Shown here one piece after another: positions 7,192-13,289 of a DNA stretch of 33,400 nucleotides. This DNA comes from a virus: positions 1 through 33,400 of the IMG/VR virus record IMGVR_UViG_3300020416_001080; one strand, 5' to 3'. The position numbers and the translations under genes are program-made. Position 1 is the stretch's first letter. Each line of letters starts with the position of its first letter. A model generated the notes under the pieces. It did not search any database. It worked only from the letters and a program-made list of their open reading frames with translations, and was not told where the DNA came from.

Positions 7192-7671
7192 TTAATAGCT
7201 AGGGTATGTAATGTGTGCACCGTTCTCTCCGTCCTCGGAAATTTCGATGTGGACCTCACGTCCGGGGTACTTGTCTGTAATTTGTTTATATAAATCATCT
7301 GACATCATCTCACATGACTTATAATCAAGTTCTAAAGTTTTTTCTGCGTATAGCTTCTCCATCCAACGTTTGAACTGAATAAATTCGATATCTCTGTCAT
7401 TGTGTGTTACAGTGATACCAACTCTAAAATGAAATATGTGTCTATGTGGATAACCCAAAAAACTTACATCATATTCATCACCTGTTGCAAGACTAGGATC
7501 ATCTAGTGCCGCAGGATACTTGTGGATACCTTCTTTTCTAAAAGTTACCCAAATCATTCGCTTTGCGTTTTGCAATGCGTTTTCTTTGCCTTCTTTCATA
7601 TCTGCCTCTTTCATCATTCTTAACATACCGTCATAATAACGTTCATGTTCATTAATTGCATTACCGTCCAT
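7192..7671 (-). CDS. QueD-like / 6-pyruvoyl-tetrahydropterin synthase-like T-fold protein
   Basis: A 159-aa protein. Three putative zinc histidines are placed as in PTPS/QueD: H50 in RKEGIHKYP, then H76 and H78 in YPHRHIFHFRVGITV, equivalent to the HGH strand. The strand-helix IEFIQFKRWMEKLY matches the PTPS M-V-x-D-F-x-x-L-K block, and SCEMMSDDLY (119-128) and VHIEISE (140-146) fit the later Glu-containing blocks. QueD makes CPH4, the QueE substrate. However, the catalytic Cys expected between H50 and H76 is absent, so the protein may be a diverged QueD or do a different pterin or deazaguanine step. The start at 7671 is uncertain: a consensus promoter lies only 3 bases upstream, and later ATGs exist at codons 16, 19, 20 and 25. 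Confidence 0.55.
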   Translation of the reverse strand: MDGNAINEHERYYDGMLRMMKEADMKEGKENALQNAKRMIWVTFRKEGIHKYPAALDDPSLATGDEYDVSFLGYPHRHIFHFRVGITVTHNDRDIEFIQFKRWMEKLYAEKTLELDYKSCEMMSDDLYKQITDKYPGREVHIEISEDGENGAHITYPSY

Positions 7672-7674
7672 TTA

Positions 7675-7703
7675 ATTATACTACCTTTACTCATCGTTGT
7701 CAA
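7675..7703 (-). promoter_or_regulatory. Consensus sigma70-type promoter before the QueD-like gene
   Basis: Minus strand: TTGACA at 7703-7698, 17 bases, TATAAT at 7680-7675. Both hexamers are perfect. The -10 box ends 3 bases before the assigned ATG, so a transcript from here would start at or just inside that codon. This implies either leaderless translation or a downstream start when this promoter is used. Confidence 0.75.
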
Positions 7704-8232
7704 TAGATATTGGTTGATCATTTTCATATTTTGCCCAAGATGTAAACTTATCTCTTGGTTGCAGATCCCTTACATGATGTACCCAAACACCTGCATTAGA
7801 TGCTTTAAAGTCTTTGTCATCAATCTTTACACAAGCATTATAGTTAAGTTGATCAATATAAGGCATTTTTACACTTATCATACTAATAAACTTGTTATGT
7901 TCATTGTAACCTGATTCTAATACAAATTCATGAAACTTAACATCATAATCTAGTGTTACCCAAAAACCACATTTAAGTAATTCTTTAACAAGTTCGTCCC
8001 ATTCCTTTTGTTCTTTTTTAGTACCAAAAGGTAATTGAATATTGAAACTTTGATTAGCACCTAAGTATATGTGTTCGACATGTTCTTTTTGTGCTTTTTC
8101 AATTACTTCTTTATAGTTCTGTGGGCCTACTACAAATAATGTGTGTAGATCATGTGCTGGAGTTTTTTCAACTTCATAACCTGTGAAGTATACAACATCA
8201 TCTCTAACACCATCATCGTAATCTCTATTCAT
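7687..8232 (-). CDS. Hypothetical protein next to dpdA, 181 aa
   Basis: Not recognised. Begins MNRDYDDGVRDDVVYFTGYEVEKTPAHDLHTLFVVG and looks alpha/beta: alternating hydrophobic strands (VVYFTG, HTLFVVG, HIYLGA, FWVTLDYD) and helices, as in a Rossmann- or TIM-like partial fold. The segment FISMISVKMPYIDQLNYNACVKIDD is well ordered. No catalytic motif is clear. It overlaps the upstream DUF465-like gene by 8 bases and sits two genes downstream of dpdA and directly before the QueD-like gene. That placement makes a role in 7-deazaguanine chemistry worth testing. Confidence 0.72.
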   Translation of the reverse strand: MNRDYDDGVRDDVVYFTGYEVEKTPAHDLHTLFVVGPQNYKEVIEKAQKEHVEHIYLGANQSFNIQLPFGTKKEQKEWDELVKELLKCGFWVTLDYDVKFHEFVLESGYNEHNKFISMISVKMPYIDQLNYNACVKIDDKDFKASNAGVWVHHVRDLQPRDKFTSWAKYENDQPISIDNDE

Positions 8233-8410
8233 CTTTGAGCTGATCCTTTATTGCTAATTTTTGTTTTTTAAGATTTATTAGATGTGCTTTGTGATTATAT
8301 GAACGATCACCTAATCTCTCTTTTTCTACTTGCTCTACTTTTCTATGCAAATAGTCATGCATGCCTTCAAGTCTTTTAGCCTTCTTACTCATTCTTCCTG
8401 TCGCCATCAT
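8225..8410 (-). CDS. Small helical protein, YdcH/DUF465-like
   Basis: 61 aa, starting MMATGRMSKKAKRLEGMHDYLHRKVEQVEK and ending KAHLINLKKQKLAIKDQLKDE. The ending resembles the DUF465 pattern (H-x-I-x-x-L-K-K-x-K-L-x-L-K-D-x-L), a short antiparallel helical hairpin. The function of that family is not established. It has a near-perfect GGAGGT ribosome site in the last codons of dpdA and starts one base after the dpdA stop. The second ATG is an alternative start. Confidence 0.65.
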   Translation of the reverse strand: MMATGRMSKKAKRLEGMHDYLHRKVEQVEKERLGDRSYNHKAHLINLKKQKLAIKDQLKDE

Positions 8411-9943
8411 TTATACCTCCTCGAATAAATTGCCAAATCCTGTATTTGCATTTACAGTCTTTTTGCCAGTTGCGCCTCTAGTGCCAATTATTGACATCCA
8501 GAATTTTGAAAACTCTTCGATGATTGCTTCTGCTTCATCTCTGTTTGATGTTGCAAATATTGCCTCCACAACATCTCTAAAATATACCCTGTCGAATTGC
8601 TCCTCCACAAGCATTGCCGGAATGATTCCATTGTCGTATTGTCTATTTGCTTCTTGTACTGCATTGATGTGACTCCAAACATTATGACCCATTTGTATAG
8701 CATAGCTAAAACTATCCCAACTAGTTGAATCACGTTTACGAATAACTTCGTTGCCGTCATCATCTAGTATAGGATTACCATGTTTGTCTCGGTCAACTTC
8801 ACCTGCTTTAATTTTAGGACCACCAACTTTATTAGTATCTCCTTCAGCATATATACAAACATCGTTTACTTTTATATTTTTAGTCAAAGGACTATCTGTA
8901 AAGTTTTTAAAGATATTGTCCTGTAATACTGCATCTCTAAAGTTGCGTGTATCTGTCGCATATTTTAATTCATCAATACTAGGAACCATTCGATATACCC
9001 ATTTAGTTCTATCTTCAGTTTCTGTTTGAATATAAATTTGTCCATTAGCAGTAGCGAGGAACGGAGAAGCACAATCGAAAGTAATTGTAAAATTTGGATT
9101 GTGATATTTACGTACTGCTCTTTGGATATCTGTAAGTAGTGTAGCCCATTCTAGTTTAGAAGTTCCTAAGAAGTGCATATAATCATGTAAGCCTTTCTCA
9201 AGTAATCCATCGAAACGTAGTGCTACAATACGTTTAAGAACTAGGTGGATATCACACATGTTCTGTCCACCCATTGACCAACCATTAAAGTGATCTGTAT
9301 ATTTTTTAGGATCACAATAGTCTTTCATTTGTTGATACCAATCTTCTGCATCAGTATGATTTTCACCTTGTAAAACATTTAAGAACTTACAACTACCACT
9401 ACGATTTTTCATAAAGTAATCGTTGTTGATACGTGTTGCATTAACCGCTTCTTGATATGTGCTTATGCCTGTCGCTTTTGCACCTGCAGGTGATCGAGAT
9501 ACCCAAGCCGGAATATCAAGTATCATACCATAGTCCATATATGCGTCCATCCATGCAAGAACTTGTTCACGTTTCTTTTGTGCCTTAGGACAGTTTGGAT
9601 CTTTCCAATCTCCTTCCCAAACACCCTTACCAATCTGGAAGCCACCTGAGTCACCTAGTAACCAACTATTTTCTCTATCACGTTCTCGAACCATAAGCTC
9701 TTTTGGAGCATCTTTGTTTATATCAAGCTCTGCATGTCCTGCAGAATATAAACTCCAATGATAGTTAAACAATCCTTCTTTTTTGTTTAACCAATTAATA
9801 CTCTCCATGCTAGGATAAGGAATACGACTTTCTTCAACATATTCTTCACGTCTTTGCTTGCCTACAAATGTTGCATAAAATCCGCTTAATGCTGGAAGAA
9901 AGATTGCATAGTCTTTTTGTGCTTCTGTTAGATTAGTATTCAA
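8411..9943 (-). CDS. dpdA: DpdA-like 7-deazaguanine DNA transglycosylase (TGT superfamily)
   Basis: A 510-aa TIM-barrel enzyme of the tRNA-guanine transglycosylase superfamily. What I see: LLGDSGGFQIGKG with D98-S-G-G-F-Q, equivalent to the TGT base-binding Asp block; LDIPAW (142-147); LNVLQG (188-193); FNGWSMGG (219-226); HFLGTS (257-262); and TITFDCASPF with D290 in the place of the nucleophilic Asp. The zinc-binding CxCxxC...H motif of tRNA-acting TGTs is not found near the C-terminus, which fits the DNA-acting DpdA branch. DpdA exchanges guanine in DNA for a 7-deazaguanine base, protecting phage DNA from restriction. The start is a TTG directly after the previous stop, with AAGGA upstream; no ATG occurs in the first 45 codons. 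FolE, QueE and a QueD-like protein are encoded nearby. Confidence 0.85.
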   Translation of the reverse strand: MNTNLTEAQKDYAIFLPALSGFYATFVGKQRREEYVEESRIPYPSMESINWLNKKEGLFNYHWSLYSAGHAELDINKDAPKELMVRERDRENSWLLGDSGGFQIGKGVWEGDWKDPNCPKAQKKREQVLAWMDAYMDYGMILDIPAWVSRSPAGAKATGISTYQEAVNATRINNDYFMKNRSGSCKFLNVLQGENHTDAEDWYQQMKDYCDPKKYTDHFNGWSMGGQNMCDIHLVLKRIVALRFDGLLEKGLHDYMHFLGTSKLEWATLLTDIQRAVRKYHNPNFTITFDCASPFLATANGQIYIQTETEDRTKWVYRMVPSIDELKYATDTRNFRDAVLQDNIFKNFTDSPLTKNIKVNDVCIYAEGDTNKVGGPKIKAGEVDRDKHGNPILDDDGNEVIRKRDSTSWDSFSYAIQMGHNVWSHINAVQEANRQYDNGIIPAMLVEEQFDRVYFRDVVEAIFATSNRDEAEAIIEEFSKFWMSIIGTRGATGKKTVNANTGFGNLFEEV

Positions 9944-10141
9944 TTATATGTCCGTCCTTACAATGTGTTTTCTTAAAGCTCTAACAAGTTCTTCAATTTT
10001 ATCTATTACAGAAATCATATCTTTGTCTGTAATATATTTTTGTTTTTCTCTCAACTTGTCATATTCCTTAAGAGGTATAGTTACTGTACTTTGTTCATTT
10101 TCAAATGTTTTGTCATCATCATTAATATCAACACTTGTCAT
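9944..10141 (-). CDS. Small hypothetical protein, 65 aa
   Basis: Begins MTSVDINDDDKTFENEQSTVTIPLKEYDKLREKQ and ends ELVRALRKHIVRTDI. The central segment V-T-I-P-L-K-E-Y-D-K-L resembles the lead-in of small coiled-coil regulators, and the rest is a heptad-like helix. No firm family. The ATG at 10141 has an AGGAGT site. An apparent longer reading to 10219 lies within the clamp gene. It lies between gp45 and dpdA and is probably co-transcribed with both. Confidence 0.65.
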   Translation of the reverse strand: MTSVDINDDDKTFENEQSTVTIPLKEYDKLREKQKYITDKDMISVIDKIEELVRALRKHIVRTDI

Positions 10142-10148
10142 AAAACTC

Positions 10149-10895
10149 CTATTTAGATTGTGCTGGCAAAATGTAGTTGTATGTTCCCATGCCACTATCA
10201 ACTGTAATTTGCATTGCACCTTGATCGCTCAAGCTCATTGTTGCTTGTCCGTCCAAGTTTAAAATTGCTTGTACTTGTGCTACAGGATATGTCCATGCAT
10301 GTTTCAAACTACCTTTAACATCTGATTGGAATACAAATTTACCTGCGTGTGTATTTGCATCACCAAAATAAAACATTACATCATTTACGCCACCAGTTTC
10401 TTCTACCTTAATTGTAAAAGTAACTTCTTCTGAATGTGCCGCACTCTGCAATTTCATTCTTGTAATTGCCGCTAACGATGGAGTAAACTCTACGTCCCAT
10501 GTTGCACCTTTAAACTTAACACTCTTAAGTTTCTCATTAATAATTTCCATTGACATAAATCTAAAGTCATTCTGGAAATCACCTGCTTCATTTTCAAAAT
10601 GAATACCTGTAGGAATAGTTGCACCATTACGTTCTGCTTCAGTAATAGTAAGTTTGCTATTCTTTTGATACTCTGGATTTTTCAAATGCAAAGCAAGTTT
10701 ATCTAAGTTAGGCATACCAAAAATGTTTGCACCAAACTCAGCTACTTTCTCTTTTGTATTTGCTGACAGGATCACACTGCGATCTTCTGCCATTGATTCG
10801 ACTGTAGTGCTTGTATCATCACCTGTAACTTTCACCAAGCTCAAAAAGCCTAGCGAATGTGTCTTTGCTACTACGTCTTGTAAAATATCTTTCAT
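10149..10895 (-). CDS. T4 gp45-like sliding clamp (processivity factor)
   Basis: A 248-aa protein with the overall pattern of T4-type clamps: two PCNA-like domains with repeating amphipathic strands, no enzyme motif, and the ending MGTYNYILPAQSK, resembling the C-terminal strand of marine T4-type gp45. Internal features include RFMSMEIINEKLKSVKF and VNDVMFYFGDANTHAGKFVF. Trimeric gp45 encircles DNA, tethers gp43 and, in T4, also activates late transcription. It has its own TTGACT/TATAAT promoter with a GGAG site. The matching polymerase 2.4 kb upstream carries a clamp-binding tail. The loader (gp44/62) is not in the window. Confidence 0.85.
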   Translation of the reverse strand: MKDILQDVVAKTHSLGFLSLVKVTGDDTSTTVESMAEDRSVILSANTKEKVAEFGANIFGMPNLDKLALHLKNPEYQKNSKLTITEAERNGATIPTGIHFENEAGDFQNDFRFMSMEIINEKLKSVKFKGATWDVEFTPSLAAITRMKLQSAAHSEEVTFTIKVEETGGVNDVMFYFGDANTHAGKFVFQSDVKGSLKHAWTYPVAQVQAILNLDGQATMSLSDQGAMQITVDSGMGTYNYILPAQSK

Positions 10896-10918
10896 AATAC
10901 TTCTCCTATGTTCCTTTT

Positions 10919-10947
10919 ATTATACGACATTTTGTTGAAAAAGTCAA
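10919..10947 (-). promoter_or_regulatory. Sigma70-type promoter of the sliding clamp gene
   Basis: Minus strand: TTGACT at 10947-10942, a 17-base spacer, TATAAT at 10924-10919, in the gap before gp45. The -35 box overlaps the stop region of the cytidylyltransferase gene. A GGAG ribosome site follows 20 bases downstream. Confidence 0.85.
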
Positions 10948-11351
10948 CAACTTTTTACTCTATCTCTGAGGTCACTGCTCGAAAAACGGTGCTCTCTTTT
11001 GTTAAAGAACAACTCAATTCCTCGTTTAGCACAAATAGCTCTACCAGTAAACGTTTTGTTCTTGTATTCTTCACCTAAAATCCTTACGTCAATATGAAGC
11101 ATGTTTAGAATATCTTCTAAATCTTTTTCTGTTTGATAGGGGATTATTTCGTCAACATACTTTACTGCATTGAGTTGAGTAAATCTTTCTACAACAGTTT
11201 GTACGGGTGAATTCTTTTCTGGACGATCAATACTTGGGTCTACCTGTAGTCCACATATCAAATAGTCGCATTGTTCTTTTGCATCTCTTAACATTTGAAT
11301 ATGTCCTGCATGAAGCAGATCAAATGTACTACATGTAAAGCCTATTCTCAT
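10944..11351 (-). CDS. Cytidylyltransferase-like nucleotidyltransferase (TagD/RfaE-C type)
   Basis: A 135-aa protein. TFDLLHAGHIQML (residues 9-21) gives H14-A-G-H17, the nucleotide-binding HxGH motif. HRFSSSDLRDRV near the end (about 121-132) matches the second motif, I-S-S-T-x-x-R. The length equals glycerol-3-phosphate cytidylyltransferase. It would activate a sugar or polyol phosphate with CTP or ATP. It overlaps the epimerase gene by 4 bases, so it belongs to a sugar-nucleotide operon. Its last codons contain the -35 box of the clamp promoter. Confidence 0.85.
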   Translation of the reverse strand: MRIGFTCSTFDLLHAGHIQMLRDAKEQCDYLICGLQVDPSIDRPEKNSPVQTVVERFTQLNAVKYVDEIIPYQTEKDLEDILNMLHIDVRILGEEYKNKTFTGRAICAKRGIELFFNKREHRFSSSDLRDRVKSC

Positions 11352-12061
11352 TTCTTAAAGCCTTGTTCTTTTAAAAATCCATCTACTGTATATTTAGGTC
11401 TAAAGCCTAACTTATCCATTAAATGTGTATTTGCCTGTGTTTTTGTTCTTTCGCCAATAGTATTTAACTTAACAGGCAAGTCCGGTCTTATATCTTGGAT
11501 CCGTACACAATAGCCTGTACCAATATCAACATTGCCTTTAATGTCTTTATCCATTAGTAACATTATACCGTCAGTCAAATCTTCTAAGTGAATAAAATCT
11601 CTTTGATGATTTGTTGTGTATTCTAGTGTACCATTTAATAATTTATCAAAGAACATTTTTGCTCTTGGGCTTTCACTATACACTGTATGAAATCTCATAA
11701 ACAAAACATTAGGGTGTGGAATGTTTTCAATTACATTTTTACTTGCGGCATATGGATTCAAGTGTGGTTCATATTGTGAACTCGAACCTGCTACAAGTAC
11801 TCTTACGTTTTTATAGAATTCCAATATTCTTTTTGTACCTTCTACATTTGTATTCCAGTACTTTGCCGGATCTGCAAGACTTTCTCTTACACCTCCGATA
11901 CCTGCCAAGTGGATAACAAAATCAACTTTAGGCAATGGTGCTGTTAGGATGTCGGTACCTTCTTTTATATCTATACCAACTACTTCGTGTCCGTCTACTA
12001 CTAATTTTTCATATAGTCTGGAACCGATAAATCCTAAATGACCTGTTAATAGTATCTTCAT
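11348..12061 (-). CDS. NAD-dependent sugar epimerase/dehydratase (extended SDR-like)
   Basis: A 237-aa protein with an N-terminal Rossmann motif TGHLGFIGS (G-x-x-G-x-x-G), the acidic residue D31 in GIDIKEG, and HLAGIGG. The catalytic part is S93-S-S-Q-Y and Y104-A-A-S-K108 (Y-x-x-x-K). RDFIHLEDLTDGI is typical of UDP-glucose 4-epimerase-like enzymes. It is shorter than usual (about 310-340 aa), with a compact substrate domain. It overlaps both neighbours by 4 bases and lies between a UDP-glucose dehydrogenase-like and a cytidylyltransferase-like gene. The trio probably edits sugar nucleotides for a surface glycan. Confidence 0.85.
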   Translation of the reverse strand: MKILLTGHLGFIGSRLYEKLVVDGHEVVGIDIKEGTDILTAPLPKVDFVIHLAGIGGVRESLADPAKYWNTNVEGTKRILEFYKNVRVLVAGSSSQYEPHLNPYAASKNVIENIPHPNVLFMRFHTVYSESPRAKMFFDKLLNGTLEYTTNHQRDFIHLEDLTDGIMLLMDKDIKGNVDIGTGYCVRIQDIRPDLPVKLNTIGERTKTQANTHLMDKLGFRPKYTVDGFLKEQGFKK

Positions 12062-12813
12062 TTATCTTTCCTTATTTCATCGTTACTTTTAATAGCAGTG
12101 AGTAATGTTGGTAGTGTAGCGCCAAGAACGTTTGCAGAGTAAACTAATGCTTTCGTATCTTTTGGAAAACATGCTCCGCCAAAACCTCTGTCGCCGTCTG
12201 GACCAGGTACTTGCATATGACTATGTGTAATCCTATTATCCATTCCTACCAATGCCTTGACTTGATTATAATCTATGCCTGCTGTTTCACATAGATCAAA
12301 TACTTCATTAAAGAAAGCAACCTTTGTTGCTAAAAAACTATTTCTTAAATATTTTGTTAAAATTAATTCTTCTACTGTAGCATATATTGGATCATATGCT
12401 TTGCACTCTATGAAAATATCATTCCAAAACCCTATGTTACCACCTCCAAACAACATTTTATCTTGCTTTTTAAAATCTTCGTTAGCATTTGCGGCAGTTA
12501 AGAATTCTGGACTAAATGTTACATATTTGCCTTGCGGTTCTATATCCTTACGCCATCCTTCTAAACTTATAGTGCTTTTAATTAATATAGGCTTTTCTTT
12601 TGGACATGCTTTTACTACTGTTTCTACAATGGTCATATCACATGCACCTGATAACGTAGTTGGTGTAGGAACACAAATTACATAACCATCGCTATCATCA
12701 TTAATTGTATTATCGTTATATTGCGGATCAACAATTTTTACATCATGATAATCTTTTAATACTTCATATACAGCCTTTCCTACAAATCCATATCCTATTA
12801 AAGTTAGTTTCAT
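12058..12813 (-). CDS. UDP-glucose/GDP-mannose 6-dehydrogenase-like protein, short form
   Basis: A 251-aa protein. IGYGFVGKAV is the NAD-binding Rossmann start, VICVPTPT (45-52) and FSPEF (100-104) follow, then LILTKYLRNSF with the conserved Lys and Asn, and FGGACFPKDTKAL with the catalytic C215. Full-length enzymes are about 390-450 aa. Here the protein stops soon after the catalytic Cys helix and lacks most of the C-terminal UDP-binding domain. The reading frame is clean and the 4-base overlap with the epimerase gene is kept, so it looks like a natural short form rather than a recent truncation. Confidence 0.85.
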   Translation of the reverse strand: MKLTLIGYGFVGKAVYEVLKDYHDVKIVDPQYNDNTINDDSDGYVICVPTPTTLSGACDMTIVETVVKACPKEKPILIKSTISLEGWRKDIEPQGKYVTFSPEFLTAANANEDFKKQDKMLFGGGNIGFWNDIFIECKAYDPIYATVEELILTKYLRNSFLATKVAFFNEVFDLCETAGIDYNQVKALVGMDNRITHSHMQVPGPDGDRGFGGACFPKDTKALVYSANVLGATLPTLLTAIKSNDEIRKDK

Positions 12814-13077
12814 CTATTCTTCTCTCCATCTATAAACGTTTGGAGTACAAAAGTTTCTTCCAAACTTACAAGTGTTATCGTCTTTACAAACTCTTTCGTG
12901 TTTGCTATTTTCCCAACAGTTACTTCTCCAAGGGTCAGTATATTTTTTTACAAATCGATCCCAAGTATCATCTAATGTCATCATAGCCATTACCGGAATA
13001 ATAAACATTACTATTATAATCCAGAGAAAGGCACTGCCAAACCCTTGATTATGATATGGTTGGTTGGGATCACTCAT
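12814..13077 (-). CDS. Small membrane protein with a Cys-containing tail, 87 aa
   Basis: One strong transmembrane segment at residues 15-34 (SAFLWIIIVMFIIPVMAMMT) follows a polar N-terminus. The tail of about 50 residues has four Cys (C54, C64, C70, C77 approximately) that could form disulfides if periplasmic. No family was recognised. The gene abuts the UGD-like gene and overlaps its upstream neighbour by 4 bases, so it is within the polymerase-to-sugar operon. Confidence 0.68.
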   Translation of the reverse strand: MSDPNQPYHNQGFGSAFLWIIIVMFIIPVMAMMTLDDTWDRFVKKYTDPWRSNCWENSKHERVCKDDNTCKFGRNFCTPNVYRWREE

Positions 13078-13289
13078 AGTTTTTTCTCCTTTTTTGCTTT
13101 TAATTTAGGGTGAGGTGTTCTATCGTTATAAATGTCTCCGGCTAATGCTTGTATTTGTTCTACAAGATAGGTTACTTTATCGACATCATATTCTCTGTTT
13201 GAACTTTTATATTTTTCTCTATGTGCTTGTACTGCCAAACCGTGCATAGCACTTACTTTATCCATTAGTTGTTGAATTGTATGTATCAT
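13074..13289 (-). CDS. Small hypothetical helical protein, 71 aa
   Basis: Begins MIHTIQQLMDKVSAMHGLAVQAHREKYKSSNREYD and ends with a Lys-rich tail (PKLKAKKEKKL). It is helical and basic at the end; no family was recognised. It directly follows DNA polymerase: its ATG overlaps the polymerase stop by 1 base and a GGAGGTGA ribosome site sits in the last polymerase codons. It overlaps the membrane protein gene by 4 bases. Confidence 0.7.
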   Translation of the reverse strand: MIHTIQQLMDKVSAMHGLAVQAHREKYKSSNREYDVDKVTYLVEQIQALAGDIYNDRTPHPKLKAKKEKKL

